DNA of 64,000 nucleotides, taken from the NCBI GenBank assembly GCA_948472945.1, contig CAOKVX010000012.1, positions 1-64,000 on the forward strand. Reading direction: 5' to 3'. This document shows positions 41,180-52,525 of this stretch, one piece after another. This stretch comes from an uncultured Clostridia bacterium (GTDB lineage Bacteria > Bacillota > Clostridia > Lachnospirales > Lachnospiraceae). The notes beneath the pieces were generated by a model. The model searched no databases. It worked only from the letters and a program-made list of their open reading frames with translations, and had not been told where the DNA came from. The stretch's first letter is position 1; each line of letters begins with the position of its first letter. The position numbers were made by a program, and so were the translations under genes.

Positions 41180-41971
41180 CTATATATTCGTGAGCGTCTC
41201 AAACAGCAGCTCAAGATGCCTTATGACATCATACGAATATAATGAGTCTATGGGAAAGTCAACATTATCAGGCAGCGTCTCTATTGTTAATGCAGGAATA
41301 CCGTATGTCTCAGACACATAATGGACCGTATTTCCTCCGCTGTCTTCCTCCGCAATCTCATCTTCAGGCGGGACAAGTTCATAGCCTGTGACTTTTGAGA
41401 GCCTTTCAGCTATTACAAGCTGCCTTTCATTGTACTGTTCAGACATTGCCGCCCTGTAATAATATATTACTTCACCCCTTGAATGGATATCTATATATAT
41501 CTGTGACGGGTGGCTGCCAAGCGCAGACATAAGCGCCCTTGTCTCCGGCTCGCTGCCCGCATATTCACCCCCGGTACCGCCGCTTTTATAGTGAACCGAC
41601 GGAAAATTTCTATTGATATCTACTCTTTCAGCGTTAAGCTTGTAGCCGCTAAATTTACTGTCGGTCAAAGCCATAACATACCCGTCGGGATTGAGAAGCG
41701 GAACAACATAAAATGAATAGTCGTTGAGAATTGAATCATCCCCAAAAGAATACGCATATTTTTCAATCATTCTCATAAGCGCAGGCGTGTTGACGCTCTC
41801 CCTGCCATGCACCCCCGCGCTTATGAAAAATGACGTCTGCCCGCATCCGAGCTTTAAAAGAATAATCTTCCTGCCGCACACGGAGTACCCAATCGTCTCA
41901 CATTTTATAACGTCGCAATACTCTTTCTTAATCCTTACGGCATCCTCGATAAATTTTTCATAGCTATACAT
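41180..41971 (-). CDS. M14-family zinc carboxypeptidase
   Basis: AGVHGRESVNTPALM, PLLNPDGYVMAL, INRNFP, IDIHSRGE. Confidence 0.9.
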   Translation of the reverse strand: MYSYEKFIEDAVRIKKEYCDVIKCETIGYSVCGRKIILLKLGCGQTSFFISAGVHGRESVNTPALMRMIEKYAYSFGDDSILNDYSFYVVPLLNPDGYVMALTDSKFSGYKLNAERVDINRNFPSVHYKSGGTGGEYAGSEPETRALMSALGSHPSQIYIDIHSRGEVIYYYRAAMSEQYNERQLVIAERLSKVTGYELVPPEDEIAEEDSGGNTVHYVSETYGIPALTIETLPDNVDFPIDSLYSYDVIRHLELLFETLTNI

Positions 41972-42044
41972 ATATCACCCTCCAATGGTAATATATATTT
42001 AGCGCAAAAACATTATATTCATGATTAAATGTAAGCCGTTTAAT

Positions 42045-43292
42045 TTACCTTACCTGTCCGCCGCCATATATGACATACTTGGTCGTAGTCAGCGCGTCAA
42101 GCCCCATAGGCCCCCTCGCATGGAGCTTCTGTGTGCTTATCCCTATCTCCGCTCCAAAGCCAAATTCAAAACCGTCGGTAAATCTTGTCGATGCGTTTAC
42201 ATATACCGCCGCCGCGTCCACGGCTGACAGAAAACGCTGCGAATTATTGTAGTCATTCGTTATTATACTTTCCGAATGTCCGGTATTGTAGCGGTTGATA
42301 TGCTCTATCGCCTCGTCTATACTGTCAACAGTTTTTACTGAAATAATAGCGTCAAGATATTCCGTACCCCAGTCTTCGCTGCTCGCAGGAACAGTGTCCG
42401 GACATACTGTCATTGCCCGCTCGTCGCTTCTAACCTCGACTCCCTTAGACTTCAGTCTCTCAACTACGGCAGGCAGAATTCTTTCGAGCGCCGCGCTGTG
42501 TATTACAAGAGACTCGCAGGCGTTGCACACGCCGAGCCTCTGCGTCTTGGCATTTTCAATTATATTGACAGCCATATCCCTGTCAGCACTCTCGTCAACA
42601 TATATATGGCAGTTTCCCGTGCCTGTCTCTATAACAGGTATGGTCGCGTTTAAGATGACGGACTTAATAAGCCCGGCGCCTCCCCTTGGTATGAGTACAT
42701 CTATGTAATCGTTTAATTTCATAAACCTCGCCGCCGTCTCCCTGCTCGTATCCTCCAGCAATTGTATGGAGTCCTCAGGCAGTCCGCATTGTGCGAGAGC
42801 GCCTCTTATAATACGTACAATCTCAATGTTTGAGTTAACCGCGTCGCTCCCTCCCCTGAGTATTACTGCATTGCCGGTCTTGAAACAGAGCCCGAACGCA
42901 TCCGCAGTCACATTAGGCCTTGACTCATATATTATTCCTATTACGCCGAGAGGCACAACCCTCCTGCCAACCTGAAGACCGTTAGGCCGTATTTTCATTT
43001 CCTCTATCTTTCCGACAGGGTCGTCAAGCGAGACAATCTGCATTATTCCCTCGGCCATACCCTCGATTCGCTCTCTTGTAAGGCGCAGCCTGTCAATTAA
43101 AGATTCCTTCATATTATTCTTAACCGCATTATCAATATCCCTGTTATTGGCCTCTAGCATAGAGTCAATATTATCTTTTTTTAAAAGCTCCCCGCAGACC
43201 TTAGCGAGGCCTTCATTCTTTTTTGAAACGCCGAGGCATCCTAAAATATACGACGCCTCCTTAGCCCTTTTCCCAATCAATTCAAGCTCCAT
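42045..43292 (-). CDS. proA: Glutamate-5-semialdehyde dehydrogenase
   Basis: [42 protein letters not shown]. Confidence 0.97.
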   Translation of the reverse strand: MELELIGKRAKEASYILGCLGVSKKNEGLAKVCGELLKKDNIDSMLEANNRDIDNAVKNNMKESLIDRLRLTRERIEGMAEGIMQIVSLDDPVGKIEEMKIRPNGLQVGRRVVPLGVIGIIYESRPNVTADAFGLCFKTGNAVILRGGSDAVNSNIEIVRIIRGALAQCGLPEDSIQLLEDTSRETAARFMKLNDYIDVLIPRGGAGLIKSVILNATIPVIETGTGNCHIYVDESADRDMAVNIIENAKTQRLGVCNACESLVIHSAALERILPAVVERLKSKGVEVRSDERAMTVCPDTVPASSEDWGTEYLDAIISVKTVDSIDEAIEHINRYNTGHSESIITNDYNNSQRFLSAVDAAAVYVNASTRFTDGFEFGFGAEIGISTQKLHARGPMGLDALTTTKYVIYGGGQVR

Positions 43293-43365
43293 ATAATATC
43301 CTCCTCTTTTATAACAATCTTATAGTATAACAGGTCTATGCATCTATAAAAGCGAAATCTTTGAA

Positions 43366-43998
43366 TCATTTTATTAATAATGCGTCCCTGTCGGTAAATA
43401 TATAATCCATTTTAACATCATGCGCGCTGCTGCTTATGGCATCTTTACTCAACTGGAAGTCGTAACAAACCGCAGCCTTAATAATATTTTCATTCTCCCC
43501 GTAAGGCTGTAAGTATCTGTCATAAAATCCGCCGCCGTAGCCCGTCCTGTTTCCATATATGTCAAACGCAAGTCCGGGAACTATTATCAGCGCCCTTTTA
43601 CCATTTGATAAAAACAATGATAAATCAACCTTTTTTACATTTCCGGCCGCACTGTCCGCATTTGGTTCCATTATATTCATATAACCGGGCTCAAGCTCAC
43701 TTTTATAATCTTCAACAATAAAAAAATCCATGCTTTTTTCGGCATTTTCATTAATAAATACTTTCGGATACGCCGCCGATACATGGGAATACTCCCCTTT
43801 TATCATATCATGTGCAAGGAACATATCGGGTTCATTTCTCACCGGAGCAAATAAAAGAACAAGCCCTGCATTATTTAAAATGCCTGACTCAAACAAATTA
43901 TTTATTATCGCAAGTGATTTTTCACGCACCTGTCCCGCTGTCATTGCATTTCTTATATCAAGCATTTTTTTTCTTATATTTTTTTTGCAATAATCCAT
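43366..43998 (-). CDS. 5-formyltetrahydrofolate cyclo-ligase
   Basis: C-terminal LIIVPGLAFDIYGNRTGYGGGFYDRYL. Confidence 0.93.
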   Translation of the reverse strand: MDYCKKNIRKKMLDIRNAMTAGQVREKSLAIINNLFESGILNNAGLVLLFAPVRNEPDMFLAHDMIKGEYSHVSAAYPKVFINENAEKSMDFFIVEDYKSELEPGYMNIMEPNADSAAGNVKKVDLSLFLSNGKRALIIVPGLAFDIYGNRTGYGGGFYDRYLQPYGENENIIKAAVCYDFQLSKDAISSSAHDVKMDYIFTDRDALLIK

Positions 43999-44016
43999 AT
44001 AAAACCACCCGTACAG

Positions 44017-44238
44017 CTATTTCCCATTTTTTTTATTCTTAATGTCTTTCAATTCGGTAACGGTGCCGTCGGGTTCCACTATTGATACATTGTCAAGCGA
44101 TGCGCGTATATTACTCTTTATGCTTTCTACATACTGTTTTCTGAGCGATGCCTGCTCTTTTTTTTCCTCTTCAGTGAGCCCTTCCTTTTTCGACTTATGG
44201 TACAGCTCATTTATCCTTTTAATATCATTTTCATTCAT
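44017..44238 (-). CDS. DUF896 family protein
   Basis: INELYHKSKKEGLTEEEKKEQASLRKQYVESIKSNIRASLDNVSIV. Confidence 0.93.
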   Translation of the reverse strand: MNENDIKRINELYHKSKKEGLTEEEKKEQASLRKQYVESIKSNIRASLDNVSIVEPDGTVTELKDIKNKKNGK

Positions 44239-44300
44239 TACTTTTTACTCCCGGTTAAAATTCATATATAACAGTGGGTCCGGCCTGCAAAACTATTGCG

Positions 44301-45116
44301 TCAGAGCGGTCCCCTGCCGTCAAGATTAAAGTATGTTCCTACATTTCTTCCCGACATGATATCCTCAAGTATATATATATCTTTGCCGTTTGCGATTATC
44401 ATGTCGGCCCCGGCGTCCGAACAGATACCGGCCGCAGACAGTTTACTCTCCATTCCTCCCGTACCAGAAATAGTACTTGGCCCTTTCGCCATGCCAAAAA
44501 GCTTATCGTCGAGCCTGTCCACATAGCTTATAAATCCCGCGTCAGGGTTGCTGTGAGGGTCGTCGGTGTAAAGGCCGTCAATGTCCGAAAGCAGAATGAG
44601 CAGGTCTCCCTCTATAAGCTGAAGCACAAGCGCCGACAATGTATCGTTATCGCCAAAGTCGAGCTCATCTGTCGCAACCGTGTCATTTTCATTGACTATC
44701 GGTATTACGCCCATATTGAGCAGCTCCATAAATGTAGCATGCGCATTGTTCCTGCTGTCCTCATTTTCAATTGTATACTTTGTCATAAGAACCTGTGCGG
44801 TCATCTGATTGTATTCAGAAAATATTTTCTGGTAAACCATCATCAGCCTCGACTGCCCAATCGCCGCGCAAGCCTGCTTAACCGACCTGATTTTAGGTTT
44901 GTAGCCAAGCCCTATGGCCTGTCGGCCGACTGCGATGGCTCCGGATGATACAAGTACAACCTCCCTGCCCTGATTCCTTATATTTGTAAGGACCCTGACG
45001 AGTTTCTCCATTTTGAGCAGGTCCAACTCTCCCGTATCTCTATGTGTAATTGTCGTGGTTCCAATCTTTACCACAACTCTTTTTTTATCTTTAATGCGTC
45101 CTCGAATGTCGTCCAT
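44301..45116 (-). CDS. proB: Glutamate 5-kinase (short form, no PUA domain)
   Basis: VVVKIGTTTITH, VLVSSGAIAVG, IPIVNENDTVATDEL; 271 aa. Confidence 0.95.
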   Translation of the reverse strand: MDDIRGRIKDKKRVVVKIGTTTITHRDTGELDLLKMEKLVRVLTNIRNQGREVVLVSSGAIAVGRQAIGLGYKPKIRSVKQACAAIGQSRLMMVYQKIFSEYNQMTAQVLMTKYTIENEDSRNNAHATFMELLNMGVIPIVNENDTVATDELDFGDNDTLSALVLQLIEGDLLILLSDIDGLYTDDPHSNPDAGFISYVDRLDDKLFGMAKGPSTISGTGGMESKLSAAGICSDAGADMIIANGKDIYILEDIMSGRNVGTYFNLDGRGPL

Positions 45117-45209
45117 CGTAAGTGTACCAAGTCCTTCCCGTCATTATGATATGTATATTATCCTAACGGCCGCCGTACGTCAACATATTTTATATTATGA
45201 TAAATCCGT

Positions 45210-46820
45210 TCACCGCTTTAATATAGCATGAGCAACTTTTATACCGTCAACGGCCGCCGACATTATTCCACCCGCATAGCCGGCTCCCTCGCCGCAGGGG
45301 TATACCCCCCTGATATTAGACTGGTACGTTTCATCCCGCAAAATCCTAACAGGCGAGGAAGTTCTGGTCTCGACGCCGCAAAGTACTACGTCATCATCCG
45401 AATAGCCCTCAATGACCCCGTCAAAATAATCCATCGCCTCAATGATGGCTTTGTTTACAAACTCCGGCAGCGTATTTCTAAGATTCGCAAATGAATACCC
45501 GCCTTTCACTACAATTCCGATTTTGTCCAAATGCGTAGAATTAACATTTTTCTTATAATCACCGAGAAGCTGAACCGGAATATTGCCGCCCGCCTCGTCG
45601 TACGCTTTTTTCTCCCATTTTCGCTGGAAATTCACTCCGGCCAGCACGTCGTCACCGTCAAAATCATCCTTAGTGACATTCACAACGATTGCGCTGTTGG
45701 CGTTTTCACTGTCACGCCTATGGTTGCTCATACCGTTTACAACTGTGAATCCATCCTCGGATGACGAATTAACCACATACCCGCCCGGACACATACAAAA
45801 CGAATATACCGCCCTGTTATTTTTTGTATGATACCTAAGCTTATAATCCGCCGGAGGCAGAACCGAAGCCGCATCTCCATACTGGGTGCGGTCAATGAAC
45901 TTCTGCGGATGCTGTACCCTAAGCCCTACCGCAAAATCTTTTGCCTGCATCTCAACAATATCTTTTAAATACTCATATGTCTCTCTAGCGCTGTGTCCGG
46001 TCGCAAGCACAAGGCTTTCGCATCCAAATTCACGTTCATCCGAATTGCATGTGCTAACCGCCTTGACTGAGACCACCCTGTCGTTTTCTATGACGATGTC
46101 TTTCATAAATGTATCAAAGTAAACTTGACCTCCAAGTCTCTCAATCTCTCTTCTTATGTTTAAAATCACATGCCTGAGTTCATCAGTTCCGATATGAGGC
46201 TTGTCAAGATATATTATCTCCTCAGGCGCTCCGTGCTCAACAAAAACTTTTTTTACGTACGCTATTACACCAGACTTATCTTTAACCGCCGTATTAAGCT
46301 TTCCGTCAGAAAATGTTCCGGCTCCCCCCTCACCGAAAACTACGTTTGAATAATGATTAAGTTTTGTGCAGTCGCTAAAAAAACTTTCGGTCTGAAGTAC
46401 TCTTTTTTCCATACACGAACCCTGTTCAATAAGAACAGGCCTCATACCGTTTAACGCAAGAATGTATGTACAAAAAAGCCCTGCCGGACCGGCGCCTGCG
46501 ACGACTACCCTCTTTAAACCGACATTGTCCGCAATGACAGGCTCAAATTCTTTCTTGACAAGAGCATTGTCAGAATCTCCAATAAATTCTGAAAAGCCCT
46601 TAACCCTGACATCCAAATTATAAATCAGGCAAAGATTATGTTTTTTTCGAGCATCTATCGACTTCTTGAGAACAATGACACTCTCGATGTCATCATCCCT
46701 AACTTTCAGTTTACTGCAAAGTTTCCGGCGTATCAGTTTCATCTCACTGTCTGATACTTTCCCACTCCTGTCAGAAGTCTCCAATCTGTCAGCCGCAATT
46801 CTCAGCTGGTTAATTATCAT
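45210..46820 (-). CDS. FAD-dependent NAD(P)-type oxidoreductase
   Basis: VVVAGAGPAGLFCTYILALNG, GEGGAGTFSDGKLNT. Confidence 0.9.
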   Translation of the reverse strand: MIINQLRIAADRLETSDRSGKVSDSEMKLIRRKLCSKLKVRDDDIESVIVLKKSIDARKKHNLCLIYNLDVRVKGFSEFIGDSDNALVKKEFEPVIADNVGLKRVVVAGAGPAGLFCTYILALNGMRPVLIEQGSCMEKRVLQTESFFSDCTKLNHYSNVVFGEGGAGTFSDGKLNTAVKDKSGVIAYVKKVFVEHGAPEEIIYLDKPHIGTDELRHVILNIRREIERLGGQVYFDTFMKDIVIENDRVVSVKAVSTCNSDEREFGCESLVLATGHSARETYEYLKDIVEMQAKDFAVGLRVQHPQKFIDRTQYGDAASVLPPADYKLRYHTKNNRAVYSFCMCPGGYVVNSSSEDGFTVVNGMSNHRRDSENANSAIVVNVTKDDFDGDDVLAGVNFQRKWEKKAYDEAGGNIPVQLLGDYKKNVNSTHLDKIGIVVKGGYSFANLRNTLPEFVNKAIIEAMDYFDGVIEGYSDDDVVLCGVETRTSSPVRILRDETYQSNIRGVYPCGEGAGYAGGIMSAAVDGIKVAHAILKR

Positions 46821-48070
46821 ATGTCCAAACCCTCTATCCTCTCCGCGATGGCTTTTCCGGCTGCGGCGCCGCTCGCAAACGCAAAATGAAGGTTATATCC
46901 CCCGCAGTTTCCGTCTATGTCAACGACTTCTCCCGCAAAATATAAACCTTTCATCAGCTTTGATTCCATTGTACTGTTCTTAATCTCCTCGGTACTTACC
47001 CCTCCGGCTGTCACCTGCGCCTTGTCAAATCCGCAGTCTCCTGTAATATTAATCTTTAACTGCTTGAGTTCAGAAGCAAGCGCAATGATTATTCCATTAT
47101 CAATCTGTTTAAAACCGCTGTTTTCATCAACTCTCTGCCTTTTTAAAATTGCCCTTGCAAGCTTAAGGGGAATAAATGCATTCAGCGCTCCGAGTATCGT
47201 CTGTCTGCTGTTTGATTTCAAAATATCGGCAATTATCTCTTTTATATCAATCACGTCATATTCTGTGGCAAGGTCTATAATAGCAGTCACTTTATTTCCC
47301 TTTGCAATATTTTGCGACGCATATCTGCTAATCTGGAACACGGGTATGCCTGATACTCCGTAATCCGCAAACTGCAGCTCGCCCTCCGCATGACATACAG
47401 TGCCATCCTTTACTATAAGGTCAATTTTTCCTTTGGCCCTGACTCCGCTGCACATTTTAAAGTCAAGCCCTTCGGCCCTAAGTCCTATAAGCGAAGGATG
47501 CAGCCGCGTCACAGTATGTCCGAGCGCTTTTGCAAGCTTAAAGCCGCTGCCGTCAGAGCCGAGGCTTTTATAACTTTTACCTCCCGACGCGATAACTACG
47601 TATCCTGCGCATATATCCAACTTGTCAGCGCCGACGATATACATATCTTTTTTCTTTTCTATTCTTGTAACATTTACTCCGCATTTTATGCTGACTCCAA
47701 GATAATCGAGCTTTTTATTCAATGCGTCGAGAACAGATGCGGCCTGAAGCGACCTCGGGTAATAATACCCGTTTATAGATGTATGTAAAACACCCATCCG
47801 GCGCATATATCCAATCAATGTTCCTTTATTAAACCTATCTATTATTTTGTAGGCAAAGGACGGATTATTTCCGCGGTAGCTCATATCATCCAAAATGTCA
47901 TTTGTAAAATTGCACCTTCCATTGCCGGTTGCAAGTAGCTTCTTCCCAACCTTGTCTTTTCGTTCCAATACAGTTATGTCTATATTCTTTTCTGTATTTT
48001 CAGCAATAACGGCCGCAGCCGTTAACCCGGCAGGCCCTCCGCCCACTATGAGTACATCTGTCTTTTTCAA
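46817..48070 (-). CDS. HI0933-like flavoprotein (aminoacetone oxidase family)
   Basis: VLIVGGGPAGLTAA, LLATGNGRCNFTN, GYNLHFAFASGAAAGKAI. Confidence 0.92.
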   Translation of the reverse strand: MKKTDVLIVGGGPAGLTAAAVIAENTEKNIDITVLERKDKVGKKLLATGNGRCNFTNDILDDMSYRGNNPSFAYKIIDRFNKGTLIGYMRRMGVLHTSINGYYYPRSLQAASVLDALNKKLDYLGVSIKCGVNVTRIEKKKDMYIVGADKLDICAGYVVIASGGKSYKSLGSDGSGFKLAKALGHTVTRLHPSLIGLRAEGLDFKMCSGVRAKGKIDLIVKDGTVCHAEGELQFADYGVSGIPVFQISRYASQNIAKGNKVTAIIDLATEYDVIDIKEIIADILKSNSRQTILGALNAFIPLKLARAILKRQRVDENSGFKQIDNGIIIALASELKQLKINITGDCGFDKAQVTAGGVSTEEIKNSTMESKLMKGLYFAGEVVDIDGNCGGYNLHFAFASGAAAGKAIAERIEGLDI

Positions 48071-48209
48071 ATAAAAGCCCCCTTATGACAGGTAAATCAG
48101 ACATTTAAGGCCAAATAAACCTGCGGCAGCCGCAAAGCATCCATTACGTCACGGCTGTTCGTACCTTTGCCGCCAGGGATATATCGGCAGTCCAAACATA
48201 TCAAATATG

Positions 48210-48875
48210 TCAGCTTGAATAACTCTCTAGCAAAGCATATAATTCTTCCTCGTCAGCTACAAAATATCCTATTTTTAATCTTATCTGTTCCTCATGCCCA
48301 AGGTTAGCAGTCTTTATACCTGTGTATTCAAATACGGTATCTTTGTCACTGTAATACACAACAACCTCGCCCTCAACATCACAAAGATAAAATTCGTGCT
48401 CATTCCAGTCCGAGGCATACGTCTTTCTTAAAATAACCTTGTCGCCTGAAAAATCTATAAGCTCATATGAAAGCAGACCGTTGAGATATTCGTTAAGCGG
48501 AATCTCCTCCATATATTTTTTCAGGTAATCTTCAAGTTCCTCACGCGTCATCGCAATAATATCAGACGGAACATTTTCATTCTTCTCTTCCAGCTCGTCA
48601 TGATTCCTGGCGTCAATATAATGCGTCTGCAAAACAAATTTTGTATTGCTTGTAATAACCTGCGGCTTTGGCTCGTCAGTTGCCTCCAAAACAGCTGCCG
48701 GCGTCTGGGTTGGCTCAATTTTCATTCTGACATTCTCGGGATTGATATTATTGTTATTGTTGTTATTACCCGCTGAGCCGTCGTATCTTTTTAAAAATAC
48801 TACAGCCATAGCTATCAGTATAATACATACAGCTATTCCGACAGCACAAATAATCTTAATTCGCCTGTTATTCAT
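48210..48875 (-). CDS. Membrane-anchored protein with BofC-like C-terminal region
   Basis: N-terminal TM; YELIDFSGDKVILRKTY...GEVVVYYSDKDTVFEYTGI; family assignment by recall. Confidence 0.5.
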   Translation of the reverse strand: MNNRRIKIICAVGIAVCIILIAMAVVFLKRYDGSAGNNNNNNNINPENVRMKIEPTQTPAAVLEATDEPKPQVITSNTKFVLQTHYIDARNHDELEEKNENVPSDIIAMTREELEDYLKKYMEEIPLNEYLNGLLSYELIDFSGDKVILRKTYASDWNEHEFYLCDVEGEVVVYYSDKDTVFEYTGIKTANLGHEEQIRLKIGYFVADEEELYALLESYSS

Positions 48876-48953
48876 ATAAGCACCTCATTTCATTACATGG
48901 GATGCTTATAATTATTTACAGTTTTTCAAATATTATACATTTTGTATGATATT

Positions 48954-50636
48954 TTAAATACCACTTAGCAGGCTGCTCCAGCTGTTTTCCCTCTCAAATG
49001 TCTCCGCCATCTCTGTGGCCTCAGCGACAATTTTCTTGTCATAACCAAGCATATTAAGCAATTTAATTGCATTTTTTGTTTTTGAGAATCCCTCATAAAT
49101 CTTATAATCAAATATAACATCCTCATTCTCAATTTTTTCCCTGAAATGGTAATTAGAAAAGGATTTTTTCAAAATATGCGCGAGCTCTATGTCATGTGTA
49201 GCAGCAAAACAAATCGTATTGCCCTCGGCAAGAGTCTTTAATATCCTGCTGGACGCAGCTATCCTCTCAATAGTATTAGTTCCACGCAGCACCTCGTCTA
49301 TACAACATAGTACCGACCCATCCCCACTGTTGTCAATAATTCTTTTTAGGGACATTATCTCAACAATAAAATAACTCTCGCTTCCAAATATATTATCATT
49401 TAACGCCATTGAAGTCATAATTTTATAAAATGACGTTTTGTAGCTCTTTGCAGCGGCTGTTGCAATAGTCTGCGCCAAAATTGCGTTAATCGCAACCATC
49501 TTGAGGAATGTTGATTTTCCGGATGCGTTCGAGCCGGTCAAAAGAACCGAATTCTCTGCCAAAAAGCTGTTATACACAGGGGTTTCAAGAAATGGGTGGT
49601 ATGAGTCCTCAAATTCCAGATATTTCTTCTCTGCGACAAACTCCGGCCTGCACCATCCCCTGTCTCCAATCAACTCCCTGAAAGAAGCAATAGCAATCAT
49701 TGAATCCATATATCCGATATTTTTGTGGATTACAAGAAGATTGTCTCTGTTTTCCATAACAATCTTGTACATATTGTTAAATTTAATAAGATCTATATGT
49801 GTAATCATTCTTACATAGTCTAATATTATATCGGACAGATTTCCTCCGTTTTGTTTGAGTACCACGCCCGAGCCCCGTTTAAATCTTCTAAAACTTTTAA
49901 TAGACTCCCTTATTTCCCCAAGCTGTTTTTCAAATACAGGTATATTATGCTGCGCTATATCCGAAGTGTTATAAATCATTTTTAACACGCTGCCAAATAT
50001 ATAGTAGTATGCTTCAATTTCAGATTTTCGCTTATAATAACTTGCAATGGCTAATATAATTGACGGAATCAGAATAAAAACAAACACTTTATAGTTAAGC
50101 AGTATGCCTATTATACTGCCTATTGTCGCAACATTTAATATATAATGCAATAAGTTGCTCTGTGTCTTAATGTCCTCAAGCCTTATAAAATATTCATAAA
50201 ATGAGTATTTTTTATCAATTCCTATTTTTGAAAAACTTCTCTGAAGCTCCAGCCTGTGTGATTTATTTTCGAGCAGATAGTCGATAGCCCTGTTTCTGTC
50301 TTCAATTTCTTCTTTTCCTTTAAGCGGTTTTCTGAGAATATTATACAATATCTCCTCTCCCATTGAAGATTTCGTATAATTGAGCATTTTATACAGCTCG
50401 TCCATATCAAGGTCATTCCATGTTATATCGTCAACATCCCCGTCTTCGGCGTTTTTCTCGTAAAACAGCTTTATAGAATCAAGTTTACCCGGAACATATT
50501 CCTTTTTGGGATATCTTCCAAATCCATTAATTAACAAAAACTCTAAAATCCTCTCATCATTACTGTGGTCGAGTATACTTTTTACAATCAAAAAGACAAT
50601 ACACGCCACAACAGCAATTAATACTCCTATGTTCAT
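48954..50636 (-). CDS. Membrane-associated MutS-like ATPase (MutS domain V)
   Basis: LLTGSNASGKSTFLKMVAINAILAQTIATA, CIDEVLRGTNTIERIAAS; N-terminal and central TM segments. Confidence 0.88.
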   Translation of the reverse strand: MNIGVLIAVVACIVFLIVKSILDHSNDERILEFLLINGFGRYPKKEYVPGKLDSIKLFYEKNAEDGDVDDITWNDLDMDELYKMLNYTKSSMGEEILYNILRKPLKGKEEIEDRNRAIDYLLENKSHRLELQRSFSKIGIDKKYSFYEYFIRLEDIKTQSNLLHYILNVATIGSIIGILLNYKVFVFILIPSIILAIASYYKRKSEIEAYYYIFGSVLKMIYNTSDIAQHNIPVFEKQLGEIRESIKSFRRFKRGSGVVLKQNGGNLSDIILDYVRMITHIDLIKFNNMYKIVMENRDNLLVIHKNIGYMDSMIAIASFRELIGDRGWCRPEFVAEKKYLEFEDSYHPFLETPVYNSFLAENSVLLTGSNASGKSTFLKMVAINAILAQTIATAAAKSYKTSFYKIMTSMALNDNIFGSESYFIVEIMSLKRIIDNSGDGSVLCCIDEVLRGTNTIERIAASSRILKTLAEGNTICFAATHDIELAHILKKSFSNYHFREKIENEDVIFDYKIYEGFSKTKNAIKLLNMLGYDKKIVAEATEMAETFERENSWSSLLSGI

Positions 50637-50850
50637 TTAAAATACTTCCTCCATATTATTTTATTTCCGCAAGTAACGCTCCCATCATATGAATACCTCC
50701 ATACGACGCTTATATCAGACGCCTGACGTACTCTTATTAAGCGCTGGGTAAAGCAGTTTTCCACCTATTATACACTAATATAATTTTTATAGCAATTTTC
50801 TATTAAAATATTTTACCATATTTTTTCACAAAAAGCACCTATAATTAGCA

Positions 50851-50895
50851 AAAAATACATGTAATATCCAATATGGGACATACATGTATTTTTTT
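50851..50895. terminator. Bidirectional terminator-like hairpin
   Basis: AAAAATACATGTA...TACATGTATTTTTTT. Confidence 0.75.
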
Positions 50896-50998
50896 ATGAT
50901 AATAACTGTATTAAATTCAAATAAAAACCGATACTAAAGTTAGCATTTTTAATCTAAATATTAGATATCGTCATTACACTGCCATTCAAGATATATCT

Positions 50999-52303
50999 TT
51001 AGTCGTTAATTACCCTTGCAATCTTCACAGGTGAACGGTAGTAGGCGTTGGAAATCTTAATGCCTGTCGTAGGGTTACTTGCGTGGATAATCATTCCCCC
51101 GCCGATATACATAGCAACATGGTTTACTCTTCCGCCGTTTGCATAGAAGAACAAATCTCCTGGCCTTGCCTCAGAGCTCTTAATTCCGGTAAATGCCGCC
51201 GCCTGACTTCCTGACGTCCTTGGAAGTCCGTAGCCGAAATGCTGGTAAACCCTCATAGTGAAACCTGAACAGTCGGTTCCGTTCGTAAGGCTTGTCCCAC
51301 CGTATACGTAGCGGTTTCCAAGAAACTGCTTCGCATACTCTACAATTGACGCCCTTGTGGATGATACCCCGCTTGAGCCGTCGGTTGCAAGCTCACCGGC
51401 TGCAACAGCCCTGTTGAGCTTGTACGAAATCTCAACATACTCTTTTGATACGAAAGCATACTCATTATCTATGGCAATGCATACCCAGTTGTCAAGGTCA
51501 TTTATCATCGCATCATAGTCAACTCTTTTAATCTGTTTCTTCTTTATATGTTTCTGTATAAATTTGTCAAGCCAGTCTTTCTTAATATGCTCGCGGTGAA
51601 CCTCAAAATCCTCATCCTGTCCAAGCACGTCATAAATTGCCGCGTCAGTAGATGGAAGCGCGCGTACCCTAAGACCGCTTGTAAGAATCGTTGCCATCTT
51701 TTTTCCGACTTTCATTGCCATATCTTCAGCCTTTTCGTCCATAACAAGATATTCAGACTTAACATAACCGGTAACTTTACCCGAAACAATCTTTGCCCAT
51801 CCTTTTTTTTCTTTGTAAATATGGCATCCCGCATGCTTTATCAGTTTACCTACAATCTTACTGTCAGTTGACGGTTTTTTTCTGACGTTAAGATATGTAT
51901 CAACCTTAGCAATTCCAAGTCTGTCATAGTTCAGATTGAGTTTTACATGTTCGTCAATCTCCTCCGCTGCGTCAACGTCATCAACAACAGGCGCTGATGC
52001 GTCTGCCGGCAAAGCTGAATCCGCCGGCGCTCCCTCGGTTCCGGAAACTGCTGCCATACCGTCCGCACCCGGCATTTCTGCTACAGGCTGTACGTCTGCC
52101 TGAGTCTGCGAACCGGAAAGCGGCAGGATGGCTCCCGTCTGAACCTCGGCCACTACAAGTTTATCTAATGAAAGGTTAATTCCCGCCAGCGGTTTTTCAG
52201 TGGCAATCATTCCTGCCCTTACAGAAGTGATACACCATGAAATCGCAAGGGCACCCGTTATACTCACAACTGTTATCTTTTTAATTTTGGATATATTACG
52301 CAT
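50999..52303 (-). CDS. Secreted SH3 / NlpC-P60 cell-wall hydrolase
   Basis: SH3 segment LNVRKKPSTDSKIVGKL; YVYGGTSLTNGTDCSGFTMRVYQHFG, HVAMYIGGG. Confidence 0.93.
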   Translation of the reverse strand: MRNISKIKKITVVSITGALAISWCITSVRAGMIATEKPLAGINLSLDKLVVAEVQTGAILPLSGSQTQADVQPVAEMPGADGMAAVSGTEGAPADSALPADASAPVVDDVDAAEEIDEHVKLNLNYDRLGIAKVDTYLNVRKKPSTDSKIVGKLIKHAGCHIYKEKKGWAKIVSGKVTGYVKSEYLVMDEKAEDMAMKVGKKMATILTSGLRVRALPSTDAAIYDVLGQDEDFEVHREHIKKDWLDKFIQKHIKKKQIKRVDYDAMINDLDNWVCIAIDNEYAFVSKEYVEISYKLNRAVAAGELATDGSSGVSSTRASIVEYAKQFLGNRYVYGGTSLTNGTDCSGFTMRVYQHFGYGLPRTSGSQAAAFTGIKSSEARPGDLFFYANGGRVNHVAMYIGGGMIIHASNPTTGIKISNAYYRSPVKIARVIND

Positions 52304-52525
52304 ATATTCCTCCCTAAAATTACTGTATATTAAGTCAATTGTTACAAAACTATTACGTTATGTAGTTCAGTATAACAACTTGTTTATGCTTTGTCAACAC
52401 AATAATTACGAAATTGTTAACTAACGGAAAGCTTTGATTTATCATGTTTTAGAGAGAAAAAGTATATCTTTTGTTAATTTTTTCTTTATCTTTTGTCTAC
52501 TAAAGTAGTATTTGACATCCGATTA

